A DNA stretch of 64,000 nucleotides from Pseudogracilibacillus sp037072025 (lineage in GTDB: Bacteria > Bacillota > Bacilli > Bacillales > Amphibacillaceae). The position numbers were made by a program, and so were the translations under genes. Numbering within the stretch: position 1 is the first letter of the stretch; each line of letters opens with the position of its first letter. The notes under the pieces are model-generated. The model saw nothing but the letters and a program-made list of their open reading frames with translations, was not told the origin of the DNA and ran no database searches. This document shows positions 25,742 through 34,150 of this stretch, piece after piece. The DNA lies in NCBI RefSeq assembly GCF_037072025.1, contig NZ_JAXHDD010000009.1:45868-109867 (forward strand), written 5' to 3'.

Positions 25742-26608
25742 ATGAATGTAAAGAAACAATATGAAGTCCTTGAATGGGCTTTTTCTTTTTTAAGAAACCA
25801 TAATAGAGAAGAAAAAGTTGCAGAAATTTTATTACAGCATCATTTAAAAATGTCTAGAGCAGCTTTTTTTGCCAATATGAGAGAGGATATTTCAACAGCA
25901 ATTGTTGAGCAATTTGCATCTGATATAAAAAAGCATGCGTTAACAGGAGTACCTGTTCAACATCTAACGGGATACGAATTGTTTTATGGGAGAAAATATA
26001 TAGTAAATGAGCATGTACTAATTCCCCGATTTGAAACGGAGGAACTTGTTGAACATGTCATATCATTAGTGAATAAATATTATCAGGGTCGTCAATTGTT
26101 TATAGCAGACATTGGAACTGGTAGTGGTGTTATTGCTATTACATTAGCGTTAGAACTTCCTAATGTAACAGTTTATGCTACTGATATTTCAGAAAAAGCG
26201 CTTAAGGTTGCAAAAAAGAATGCTAACGTTCATCATGCTTCTGTCCAGTTTTTGAAAGGGGACTTTTTACAACCGGTTATTGACTCATCAGTAAATCCCC
26301 AGATAATTATATCTAATCCGCCTTATATTAGTGTAGAAGAACGTGATTCGTTAGCAGATACAGTGGGAGAATTCGACCCGGATTTAGCTCTGTTTGCCGA
26401 TAATAACGGACTGGCTGCCTATAAAAAGATAATAACACAACTAAAAGAAATTCCACCTACCGAATCTCGAAGAATATGTTTTGAAATTGGTTATACACAG
26501 TCTTTAGCAATTACTAATATGTTAAAACTTGCTTTTGAGGCGGCCAGTGTAAAAACAATTAAAGATATGAATGGATTAGATCGGATTATTTCAGCACATA
26601 TAAATTAA
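25742..26608 (+). CDS. prmC: release-factor glutamine N5-methyltransferase
   Basis: SAM-dependent methylation of the GGQ glutamine of RF1 and RF2. The SAM-binding motif is DIGTGSG (123-129) and the catalytic NPPY is at 192-195. Also seen are PVQHLTGYELFYGRKY and IPRFETEELVE, typical of PrmC. 288 residues. Spacing of 2 bp after prfA implies coupled translation. Confidence 0.96.
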   Translation: MNVKKQYEVLEWAFSFLRNHNREEKVAEILLQHHLKMSRAAFFANMREDISTAIVEQFASDIKKHALTGVPVQHLTGYELFYGRKYIVNEHVLIPRFETEELVEHVISLVNKYYQGRQLFIADIGTGSGVIAITLALELPNVTVYATDISEKALKVAKKNANVHHASVQFLKGDFLQPVIDSSVNPQIIISNPPYISVEERDSLADTVGEFDPDLALFADNNGLAAYKKIITQLKEIPPTESRRICFEIGYTQSLAITNMLKLAFEAASVKTIKDMNGLDRIISAHIN

Positions 26609-26616
26609 ATTTCCTT

Positions 26617-26646
26617 GTTTATAATGAATTGATTTTGCCCATACTG
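26617..26646 (+). promoter_or_regulatory. possible sigma-F type promoter of spoIIR
   Basis: GTTTATA (26617-26623) and GCCCATACTG (26637-26646) resemble the sigma-F/G elements GYATA and GGNNANANTR with one -10 mismatch and a slightly short spacer. B. subtilis spoIIR is sigma-F dependent. Confidence 0.35.
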
Positions 26647-26676
26647 TAAATAACTTTTATGGTGGGGGATAATAAG

Positions 26677-27354
26677 ATGAAAAAGGAAATACTATTTATT
26701 ATATTCATAGTTTTAACAGGATGTAGTACGGAACCGAACGGAGGAAGTAATATTAACTCTGAAAGCACTTTTCAAACTATTCCGGATGATGCCATTCGCT
26801 TGCGGATACTCGCTAACAGTGACTCGGAACAGGATCAGTATATAAAGCGGCTCGTACGGGATGAGGTAAATGAATTTATTACAGACTTAGTAGAAGAAAT
26901 TGATAATATTGAAGAGGCAAGAGAGTTAATTGCTGACAATGTACAGAATATACGACATATCGTCCAGGAAACGTTAAGTAAATTGGAGGTTTCTGATTCG
27001 TTTACTGTTGAATACAGTTCCAATGTAACTTTTCCAATGAAAGTTTATGATAATTTTGTATACCCAGCTGGGGAGTACGAAGCGGTTTTAATCTCAATCG
27101 GTGAAGGGAAAGGTTCAAATTGGTGGTGTGTTCTATTTCCACCCTTATGTTTTTTAGACTTTTCGAATGGATCAACAGTTGCAGAAGCAAGCGAAGATAA
27201 AGAAGAGACAATTGAAGAAGACACTTCATTGGTGGAAAGTGATGATGACAGCATTTCAGAGGATGACCTGGAAGACCTTGATGATATTGAAAACACTGCC
27301 GATGACGAAGTGGAAGTAAAATTTTTTCTATTTGAATGGCTTGGTTTATCATAA
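26677..27354 (+). CDS. spoIIR: stage II sporulation protein R
   Basis: Forespore-made signalling protein that crosses to the intermembrane space and activates SpoIIGA, which processes pro-sigma-E. The core IRLRILANSDSEQDQ, VYPAGEYEAVLISIGEG and NWWCVLFPPLCFLDFSNG match SpoIIR closely; an acidic linker (about residues 165-205) and VKFFLFEWLG end it. The start is the ATG at 26677 after GGGGGAT. Unusually, the short signal peptide ends in LTGC (residues 13-16), a lipobox, so lipid anchoring is predicted here instead of the usual secretion signal. Confidence 0.93.
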   Translation: MKKEILFIIFIVLTGCSTEPNGGSNINSESTFQTIPDDAIRLRILANSDSEQDQYIKRLVRDEVNEFITDLVEEIDNIEEARELIADNVQNIRHIVQETLSKLEVSDSFTVEYSSNVTFPMKVYDNFVYPAGEYEAVLISIGEGKGSNWWCVLFPPLCFLDFSNGSTVAEASEDKEETIEEDTSLVESDDDSISEDDLEDLDDIENTADDEVEVKFFLFEWLGLS

Positions 27355-27411
27355 TTCCAATTAATAAAACATAAGGTAGTAGAAGAAAAAATGAGTAATA
27401 GAGGTGGAAGA

Positions 27412-27819
27412 ATGAATATCATTGAAGCTTCTGAAGTAACAAAAGAACGCCTGGAACAATTTTTAGAGAACAATAATCAAATCGATATTAGTTCTTTATT
27501 AAGTACAGGTTACGTTGTAGAATATGGTGATAAAATTATAGGTTGCTTTGAGTTAGCCCCAATAGAAAATGGTGCTTATTGGCTGAAACAATTATACATT
27601 ATTCGAAATGAAGCAGTAAAATTACCTGTATTATTGGAATTTATATTGGTTTTTGCAAAACAAAAGAAAGCAAAAGTCGTCTATGCTCACAGTGAACAAC
27701 CTGTAACAGACTTATTACTTGAGTCTCTTAGTTTTTCATTACAGACGAGCCAATCTCTTAAATTGCAACAAGCTGTTAAACGCAAAGGTCACTGGTGGTC
27801 TTATAAATATGCAAATTAA
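27412..27819 (+). CDS. ywlB: GNAT-like protein YwlB
   Basis: A 135-residue protein in the position of B. subtilis ywlB between spoIIR and ywlC. The stretch GYVVEYGDKIIGCFELAPIENGAYWLKQLYI has the beta-strand layout of the GNAT acetyltransferase core, but the acetyl-CoA P-loop (Q/RxxGxG/A) is not evident, so catalytic activity is doubtful. The start is the ATG at 27412, 5 nt after AGAGGTGG. A terminator follows. Confidence 0.65.
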   Translation: MNIIEASEVTKERLEQFLENNNQIDISSLLSTGYVVEYGDKIIGCFELAPIENGAYWLKQLYIIRNEAVKLPVLLEFILVFAKQKKAKVVYAHSEQPVTDLLLESLSFSLQTSQSLKLQQAVKRKGHWWSYKYAN

Positions 27820-27842
27820 ATATATGGTGAAATTGGTCTACT

Positions 27843-27880
27843 AAAAAAGCTTGTATGAAAAGTGTACAAGCTTTTTTTAT
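27843..27880 (+). terminator. terminator after ywlB
   Basis: AAAAAAGCTTGTA (27843-27855) pairs with TACAAGCTTTTTT (27865-27877), with a T-run included. Confidence 0.9.
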
Positions 27881-27984
27881 TATTGAAAACTTTTAATATA
27901 AAGTCCATGCCAAGGTTTCTACTAAAAAATTGTACATAGGTGCACTCTTCGACTAAAATGTAGAAGAGAAATGAGGTAATTTTC

Positions 27985-28998
27985 ATGGGAACAAAACTTT
28001 TAATTGTTGAAGGAAAGTCTGGAAAGAAGCAGGTGATACAAGAAGCGGCTGATCTATTAGTTAAAGGTGAAGTTGTAGCTATTCCTACCGAGACAGTCTA
28101 TGGTTTAGGAGCAAATGCGAGAGACGAAGCTGCAGTCGATAAAATTTTTAAAGCGAAAGGACGCCCCAATGATAATCCTTTAATTGTTCACGTTGCTTCT
28201 AAGGAACAACTCTTTAGTTTAGTAAAAAGCTGTCCTACTTATGTAGAGAAATTAATTGATACATTTTCGCCTGGACCAATAACTTATGTACTTGAAAGTA
28301 GTGGAAAAATTGCCTCCAATGTAACAGCGGGTTTGTCAACTGTAGGATTAAGAATTCCTAAGAATGAAATAACGCTGACGTTACTAGAGCAAACAAATTT
28401 ACCAATTGCTGCTCCAAGTGCAAACTTATCCGGTAAACCAAGTCCGACAACCGCACAACATGTATTAGAAGACCTAGATGGAAAAATTGCTGCTGTATTA
28501 GATGGAGGACCAGCCAATGTAGGGTTGGAGTCCACCGTTGTTGATTGTACACAAGAAATACCAGTAATATTACGATTGGGAAAAATTACTCCAGATGATA
28601 TTAAACAGGTGGCTGGAGAAGTTAAGCTTGCAACAAACATCACAGAAAATACACGAACACCTAAATCACCTGGAATGAAATATAAACATTATGCACCAGA
28701 TGTTCCGTTAATTCTTGTTCAGGATAATAATAAATTACAAGAAATAATTGATGAAGAAGGAAGTAAAGGAAATCGTGTCGGTGTTTTGACGAGCACGGGT
28801 ATCACGAATGAAATTAAGGCAGACCAAATTATCATACTAGGTCGTGATGAGGAAGAAATAGCGGCAAAATTGTATGATGCGCTACGTTCTTTTAAACAAA
28901 ATGAAGTAGATATTGTTGTATGTGAATCCTTTCCGAGAGAAGGTGTTGGAAAAGCAGTCATGGATCGAATTGAAAGAGCAGCGAACAAAATAATTTAA
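27985..28998 (+). CDS. ywlC: L-threonylcarbamoyladenylate synthase (Sua5 type)
   Basis: First step of the universal t6A37 tRNA modification, making threonylcarbamoyl-AMP from Thr, bicarbonate and ATP. At 337 residues it is the two-domain YrdC+Sua5 form. It has IPTETVYGLGANA, KGRPNDNPLIVHV, GLSTVGLRIPKN, APSANLSGKPSPT and LRLGKI in the catalytic domain, a linker with SPGMKYKHYAP, and a C-terminal Rossmann-like Sua5 domain. GAGGTAA lies 8 nt before the ATG. The next gene is mntP, as in B. subtilis ywlCD. Confidence 0.95.
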   Translation: MGTKLLIVEGKSGKKQVIQEAADLLVKGEVVAIPTETVYGLGANARDEAAVDKIFKAKGRPNDNPLIVHVASKEQLFSLVKSCPTYVEKLIDTFSPGPITYVLESSGKIASNVTAGLSTVGLRIPKNEITLTLLEQTNLPIAAPSANLSGKPSPTTAQHVLEDLDGKIAAVLDGGPANVGLESTVVDCTQEIPVILRLGKITPDDIKQVAGEVKLATNITENTRTPKSPGMKYKHYAPDVPLILVQDNNKLQEIIDEEGSKGNRVGVLTSTGITNEIKADQIIILGRDEEEIAAKLYDALRSFKQNEVDIVVCESFPREGVGKAVMDRIERAANKII

Positions 28999-29089
28999 TC
29001 TAATAATCATCTTAACCATATATCCCTTAAAACATATTCTTTTGTCTTCCTGCATAAATTGTACAAGCAGGTCGCAGGGGGGCATAAAT

Positions 29090-29647
29090 ATGTTTTATGG
29101 ACAATTGAGTGAAATAGGTTCAATATTATTTATGGCATTTGCATTAGGGTTAGATGGCTTTTCAGTAAGTTTAGGAATAGGATTGCAAAATATTCGATTA
29201 AGAAGAATTGCTATTATTGGTTTTACAATCGGTTTATTTCATATGCTATTACCATTTATCGGAATCTCTTTTGGTCAATTTTTATCTGTGAAATTGGAAT
29301 ATATAACTTCTGTCATTGGCGGGTTTATTTTAGTATTTATTGGATCCTATATGGCTTTTTCAGCGTTACAGCCTAGAGCAAAATTTATAGAAAACCCGGT
29401 TGGAATTCAACTTCTGTCTGTTGCATTTATTGTTAGTATAGACAGCTTACCGGTAGGAATAAGCTTAGGTATTTCGGGTGTGGCGACATTATTGATTATC
29501 TTTTTATTCGGTATATGTACAATGATCCTATCTTGGATCGGATTAATTGTAGGTAAAAAGGCACATTCTGTTCTTGGTATGTACAGCGAAATAGTAGGAG
29601 GGATTATCCTATTCCTGCTCGGTATTAATGTCATTTTTGCAAGTTAA
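29090..29647 (+). CDS. mntP: manganese efflux pump MntP
   Basis: Six-helix inner-membrane exporter of Mn(II) (185 residues; YwlD in B. subtilis). The two pseudo-symmetric halves show the metal-site aspartates in ALGLDGFSVSLGIG and FIVSIDSLPVGISLG. The start was set at the ATG at 29090, 8 nt after GGGGGG; the frame extends to 29042 without a membrane segment or ribosome binding site. I did not see a yybP-ykoY manganese riboswitch upstream. Confidence 0.9.
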   Translation: MFYGQLSEIGSILFMAFALGLDGFSVSLGIGLQNIRLRRIAIIGFTIGLFHMLLPFIGISFGQFLSVKLEYITSVIGGFILVFIGSYMAFSALQPRAKFIENPVGIQLLSVAFIVSIDSLPVGISLGISGVATLLIIFLFGICTMILSWIGLIVGKKAHSVLGMYSEIVGGIILFLLGINVIFAS

Positions 29648-29755
29648 AAGCCTGAGATCAACTCTTTGCTGAAATAAAACCTTTTTTACTATCTTGTTAA
29701 CAATCTGAAAAATTTTATGGTATATTGAAACTATGAATTAAAAAGGATGAAAAAA

Positions 29756-30199
29756 ATGAATGTATTATTTGTTTGTACAGGAAATACATGTCGAAGTCCG
29801 ATGGCTGAAGCATTACTAAAAGAAAAGGCTCCGCATATACATGTTCAATCTGCGGGAATTTTTGCACATCCTAACGATAGTGCAAATAAGAATGCTGTTC
29901 GAGCACTTGCCGAAAGAGACCTTCATCTAGCACATTGTGCCCAACCAGTAACTGAAAAACTTTTGAAATGGGCAGATCTTGTAATAACAATGACAGAAGC
30001 GCATAAGCAATTATTAATCGATCAATTTCCAAAACATAAAGATAAATATCACACATTAATTGCGTACTCTCTAGGTGAAGAGGACAGCCAAGGCGGGGAT
30101 ATTATCGATCCGTTTGGTGGAGATCTACTTATGTATAAACAGACGTTAGCAGAACTTGAAAATTATATTGATGCATTCATTCACAAATTAGACATATGA
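29756..30199 (+). CDS. ywlE: protein-arginine phosphatase
   Basis: Low-molecular-weight phosphatase fold that removes phosphate from arginine residues placed by McsB. The P-loop is CTGNTCRS with nucleophile Cys7, Arg13 and Thr11. Thr11 is the residue linked to phosphoarginine specificity in B. subtilis YwlE, so I call arginine rather than tyrosine phosphatase. The general-acid loop is DIIDPFGG. 147 residues. The start was set at the ATG at 29756, 9 nt after AAAGG; the ATG at 29747 touches the ribosome binding site. Confidence 0.93.
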   Translation: MNVLFVCTGNTCRSPMAEALLKEKAPHIHVQSAGIFAHPNDSANKNAVRALAERDLHLAHCAQPVTEKLLKWADLVITMTEAHKQLLIDQFPKHKDKYHTLIAYSLGEEDSQGGDIIDPFGGDLLMYKQTLAELENYIDAFIHKLDI

Positions 30200-30216
30200 G
30201 CCAGGGAGACAAGTCG

Positions 30217-30703
30217 ATGAAAAAGAAATACCGATTTAACTTACAATTGAAGCTAAATGGGTTCACTACATTATTAGCCTTAATTACGTATTCGACAAGT
30301 GGAAATTAGCGGATGAACGTGTACAAGCTGTCCAGCAAATTTTATCATTAATTACAGCGATTCAAAAAGATGTTACCCTCTTTGTAAGTAAAATTAATAG
30401 AAGCAAGCTAAAGAGGAAGCGAAATGGTGAGTTGAAGATATGTCAGTTTCAGTTACAGAAGTTGCTGCTGAAATTGAAAGCATTAGAAATTTAGTTAATC
30501 GCCAACTTTATTTTATAGAATCTACCGTAGAACAATCTCAAGGAGTTGCGGCAATTGCTAAAGAAACTTCCGCAGCAACAGAAGAGTAAGTGCAGCAATT
30601 ACAGACACAGGATACAACGATTCACGCAGTTGATAAATTGGCTCGTGAATTAGAGACGCAAGCTGAGGAATTAAAGAAACAAATTAATCAATTTAGTGTA
30701 TAA
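30217..30703 (+). pseudogene. decayed methyl-accepting chemotaxis protein
   Basis: It starts intact with MKKKYRFNLQLKLNGFTTLL, which resembles the N-terminal membrane segment of a chemotaxis receptor, then stops at the codon after YSTSGN. After a large deletion, another frame gives SVTEVAAEIESIRNLV and STVEQSQGVAAIAKETSAATEE, stop, VQQL, then DKLARELETQAEELKKQINQFSV with the natural stop at 30701. This is the signalling coiled coil and C-terminus of a receptor without sensor, HAMP or hairpin tip. It cannot make a functional receptor. Confidence 0.8.
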
Positions 30704-30743
30704 TTAGACATTACATGAAATGTCTAAAAGGAGGAACATTGTT

Positions 30744-31184
30744 GTGAAAGTAATTATTACAGGTGACCATGCAGGTATGACACTCCGCAATGAAGTAACA
30801 TCTGTACTTGATGAATTAGGCTTTACGTATGAAGATGCGGGAGCCGATTGTACAACATCTGTAGATTATCCGGACTATGCTCTCCCAGCCGCAAAACGAG
30901 TGGCAAGTGGAGAGTTTGATAGAGGGATATTCGTCTGCGGTACAGGAATTGGTGTGTCAATTTCTGCTAATAAAGTAAAAGGAATTCGGTGTGCTTTAGT
31001 GCATGATGTTTTTTCGGCGAAAGCGACTCGCAAGCATAATGACTCAAATATATTAGCAATGGGCGAGCGTGTTATTGGGCCAGGACTTGCTCGTGAGATT
31101 GTAAAAACTTGGCTTACAACAGAATTTGAAGGTGGCCGTCATTTGAATAGAATAAATAAAATTTCAGAATACGAAAATGAATAA
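30744..31184 (+). CDS. rpiB: ribose-5-phosphate isomerase B
   Basis: Interconverts ribose-5-P and ribulose-5-P. RpiB/LacAB family, 146 residues: GDHAGMTLRNEV, VDYPDYALPAAKRVASGE, ICGTG-type motif FVCGTGIGVSISANKV with the catalytic cysteine, and RKHNDSNILAMGERV. The start is GTG at 30744 giving MKVIITGDHAG, 9 nt after AAAGGAGG; the ATG at 30720 precedes the ribosome binding site. Equivalent of ywlF. Confidence 0.93.
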   Translation: MKVIITGDHAGMTLRNEVTSVLDELGFTYEDAGADCTTSVDYPDYALPAAKRVASGEFDRGIFVCGTGIGVSISANKVKGIRCALVHDVFSAKATRKHNDSNILAMGERVIGPGLAREIVKTWLTTEFEGGRHLNRINKISEYENE

Positions 31185-31221
31185 TCCTTATTTATTAATT
31201 GTGAAGTGAGGTCATTTTTTT

Positions 31222-31764
31222 ATGCTTAATAAAATTAAGAGTGACGTAGATCTTATAGTAACAGAATGGTTAAAGACAGATTTTATAAACAACGGAGATT
31301 TGTTCGTTATAGGATGCTCAACAAGTGAGGTTGCAGGCGAACTTATAGGTACCTCGGGTAGTGAAAAAATTGCTGAGGTAATTTTTGATGGGTTAAAACC
31401 TCTTGTAAAGGAAAAAAGTGTCCATTTAGTGTTTCAGTGCTGTGAACATTTAAACCGAGCGTTGGTGATCGAAAGGTCTATTCAACAAAAGTTACATCTT
31501 GAGCCTGTTACTGTTATCCCTGTGCCTACAGCCGGTGGATCGATGGCTTCTTATGCGTATAAGCATTTAAAAGATGCTGTAGTCGTTGAAGAAATTGCAG
31601 CAAATGCAGGGTTAGATATCGGGGATACTATGATTGGAATGCATTTAAAAAAAGTTGCAGTTCCTCTGCGATTTGAACAAAAAACAATAGGCAACGCTCG
31701 AGTAACTGCTGCCAGAACTCGACCAAAATTAATAGGTGGAACCCGAGCACAGTACCCATCGTAA
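31222..31764 (+). CDS. ywlG: TIGR01440/DUF436 family protein YwlG
   Basis: A 180-residue protein with family signatures GCSTSEVAGELIGTSGS, FQCCEHLNRALVIE, VPTAGGSMASYAY and IGMHLKKVAVP. The family is widespread in Firmicutes and its biochemical role is unknown; a structural relation to thiolase-like or aminotransferase-regulator folds has been suggested but nothing here tests it. It sits before glyA as in B. subtilis, though the gap is enlarged to about 1 kb by repeats. Confidence 0.85.
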   Translation: MLNKIKSDVDLIVTEWLKTDFINNGDLFVIGCSTSEVAGELIGTSGSEKIAEVIFDGLKPLVKEKSVHLVFQCCEHLNRALVIERSIQQKLHLEPVTVIPVPTAGGSMASYAYKHLKDAVVVEEIAANAGLDIGDTMIGMHLKKVAVPLRFEQKTIGNARVTAARTRPKLIGGTRAQYPS

Positions 31765-31813
31765 AACAATTTGCCTCGTACCCAGAGTTTATTATAAAAA
31801 CTTCGTGTTGAAG

Positions 31814-32044
31814 AGGATGTTCAAAAAGTCCGGTAAAAATGACACTACTAATTTCGCACGAATGCTTGCTTTTCCGCTCCTTGAAAAAGGGAAATCACTT
31901 TTTCTGCGTGCCAGAAGCGTTTCCTTGGAAAAGAAGATCACTTTTCCAGCGTGCCAGATCTTTGCTCATGTATTTAAAAGCATACATTCCGCTGCCGGGA
32001 GCTGCGCCGCCTCGAACTTCTTGGTCCTTTTTATCCTCCTTTTT
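31814..32044 (-). repeat. dispersed intergenic repeat, long copy
   Basis: Reverse-oriented 231-bp copy of the element at 5129-5275 with an extra 84 bp inside. That extra part holds two imperfect direct copies of a CTGGCACGC...AAAAGTGAT...CAAGGA unit. Read on the minus strand it keeps a frame with KKEDKKDQEVRGGAAPGSG and continues to MSKDLARWKSDLLFQGNASG before a stop. Confidence 0.8.
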
Positions 32045-32182
32045 ATACGAAAATGAGAGATAAGCTCAATTTTGACACAAAAAAGCATCCTCCCTAAAAA
32101 GTAAAATTACTTTTTTTGGAAAATAGTCCTATTTGAATTTGATATATGGTGTTTTTATCCTCCATTCTGTTTTTTGATTGGA

Positions 32183-32446
32183 CTTGAGCTTATTAACTAC
32201 CAAAATGGAAATCTGGACATTATGGATACTTTCTTCCATTAGACGCTCCGCCAGGGCATCCCTTAATGCGAGGAATACTAATCATCGAAAATGTTGTTTC
32301 CTCTGGTAGAAGTGTTGGTCATAGAAATGTACGATCACCAAGCTCTGTAGTATCTATAATAAACAAAGTAATTAATTATTAAACGCCGCACCCCCATTTT
32401 CATTCATTGCGGTGTCTGTAAAGACATAGGAGTTTTGAACACGCAC
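32183..32446 (+). repeat. 264-bp repeat, copy A (inverted relative to 53.7 kb)
   Basis: Nearly identical over its full 264 bp to the reverse complement of 53710-53973. The right part, read on the minus strand, ends in a coding-like string FTDTAMNENGGAAFNN-stop; the left part, on the plus strand, reads FLPLDAPPGHPLMRGILIIEN. No complete gene is present. It could be a gene-fragment-carrying element. Confidence 0.85.
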
Positions 32447-32455
32447 TTAAAGGAG

Positions 32456-32656
32456 ACTGTGACGTATTTAGCTGGGTCGTTTCTCGCTGTACTCTTTGTG
32501 ACCTCTAGATTGTCATAAAAAATATCTTTACTTATGTGACCGTCAGATTAGGAATTCATGAAAAACGGTCACCTAGTGAACCTTTATGTGCCCTTCAGAA
32601 CAGAAGTCCATGAAAACGTTCATCATGTAACTTATTTATTATGTCGCGGTTTATGG
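32456..32656. mobile_element. small element with ACTGYGACRTA-type ends
   Basis: The left end ACTGTGACGTA (32456-32466) and right end TTATGTCGCGGTTTATGG (32639-32656) match the ends of the 10.05-10.46 kb element. Inside, two imperfect units of about 52 bp (starting TTATGTGACCGTCAG and TTATGTGCCCTTCAG) replace the 20-bp array. No gene. Confidence 0.5.
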
Positions 32657-32779
32657 ATTTTGTAGAACAATTTTCGGCGAGTCTAAAATAATGGAGTAAT
32701 TTTGTGCAATTTATGTTAAAATAAATTGTTTTTTGTTATTATTAGTCTATATACATTTATTAGGAGGAACGAAAAGTAA

Positions 32780-34015
32780 ATGGACCATTTAAAACAAGCA
32801 GATCCAGAACTGTACGAATCGATCGAAGCAGAAAAAAAGCGTCAGCAGGACAATATTGAATTAATAGCTTCAGAAAACTTTGTATCTGAAGCGGTTATGG
32901 AGGCAGCAGGTTCTGTTTTAACAAATAAATATGCGGAAGGGTATCCAGGCAGACGTTATTACGGTGGCTGTGAACATGTTGATGTCGCAGAAGATCTTGC
33001 AAGAGATCGAGCAAAGGAAATCTTTGGAGCAGAACATGTAAATGTACAGCCGCATTCGGGTGCACAAGCGAATATGGCGGTATATTTTTCTGTTTTAAAA
33101 CCAGGAGATACGATATTAGGTATGAACCTAAGCCATGGTGGGCATTTGACACATGGAAGTCCTGTAAACTTTAGTGGAATTCTTTTTAATTTTGTTGAAT
33201 ACGGAGTAGACAAAGAAACAGAACGGTTAGATTATGATGCTATTCTTGCACAAGCTAAAGAAGTAAAACCAAAAATGATTGTAGCTGGTGCAAGTGCCTA
33301 TTCTCGAACAATTGATTTTAAAAAATTCCGCGAAATTGCAGATGAAGTAGGAGCATACTTATTTGTAGATATGGCTCATATCGCGGGACTTGTGGCAGCG
33401 GGACTCCATCCAAATCCTGTACCTTATGCTGACTTCGTTACAACGACAACGCATAAAACGCTACGTGGTCCGCGTGGTGGTATCATCTTATGTAAAGAAA
33501 AATACGCTAAAGGTATTGATAAATCTGTTTTTCCAGGTATGCAAGGTGGTCCATTAATGCATATAATTGCTTCGAAAGCAGTATCATTTAAAGAAGTTTT
33601 ATCAGACGATTTCAAGGAATATGCAAACCAAGTAATTAAAAATGCGAAAGTGTTTGGTGAAGCTTTAACGGAAAAAGGCATTCGTATCGTATCTGGAGGC
33701 ACTGATAATCATTTATTACTACTAGATGTTTCTAAATTAGGTCTTACAGGGAAAACTGCAGAAGAAGCGCTTGATTCTGTTGGGATCACAACGAATAAAA
33801 ATACGATCCCTTTTGACCAAGAAAGCCCTTTTATAACAAGTGGAATAAGGGTAGGAACAGCTGCTGTTACTACTCGTGGATTTAAAGAAGAAGAAATGAA
33901 GGAAATTGCCGAAATTATTTCTTTCGTATTAAATAATATTGATGATGAAGGTAAAAAGAAAGAAGCTTCTGAACGAGTAGCGCAACTAACGAAGAAATTT
34001 CCATTATATGCTTAA
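32780..34015 (+). CDS. glyA: serine hydroxymethyltransferase
   Basis: PLP enzyme converting serine and tetrahydrofolate to glycine and methylene-THF. 411 residues. Signature IELIASENFVS and YAEGYPGRRYYGGCEHVD, Schiff-base lysine in TTTTHKTLRGPRGG, and GLTGKTAEEALDSVGI. AGGAGG lies 12 nt before the ATG. Followed by a terminator, then upp. Confidence 0.97.
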   Translation: MDHLKQADPELYESIEAEKKRQQDNIELIASENFVSEAVMEAAGSVLTNKYAEGYPGRRYYGGCEHVDVAEDLARDRAKEIFGAEHVNVQPHSGAQANMAVYFSVLKPGDTILGMNLSHGGHLTHGSPVNFSGILFNFVEYGVDKETERLDYDAILAQAKEVKPKMIVAGASAYSRTIDFKKFREIADEVGAYLFVDMAHIAGLVAAGLHPNPVPYADFVTTTTHKTLRGPRGGIILCKEKYAKGIDKSVFPGMQGGPLMHIIASKAVSFKEVLSDDFKEYANQVIKNAKVFGEALTEKGIRIVSGGTDNHLLLLDVSKLGLTGKTAEEALDSVGITTNKNTIPFDQESPFITSGIRVGTAAVTTRGFKEEEMKEIAEIISFVLNNIDDEGKKKEASERVAQLTKKFPLYA

Positions 34016-34020
34016 AAGTA

Positions 34021-34051
34021 GAAGACACCTGATTTGAAGGTGTCTTTCTTT
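34021..34051 (+). terminator. terminator after glyA
   Basis: AGACACCT (34023-34030) pairs with AGGTGTCT (34038-34045), followed by TTCTTT. Confidence 0.85.
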
Positions 34052-34150
34052 AAGTTGGTAAAAACTTCTGGAGAAAATTTTGGACAATGATCGTAGAAAA
34101 ATGTAAGATAGTAACGGCAAAAAGATTCTATTAACGAAAGGGTGGGCAAT

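Noticed and set aside
27002..27473. Long minus-strand ORFs opposite spoIIR
   Set aside because: Leucine/serine-rich mirror translations of the real gene; no ribosome binding sites.
29000..29089. Manganese riboswitch before mntP
   Set aside because: The 90-bp gap is too short and lacks the conserved yybP-ykoY loops.
32183..32446. Insertion sequence remnant
   Set aside because: No transposase motif or terminal inverted repeats could be read; left as an unclassified repeat.
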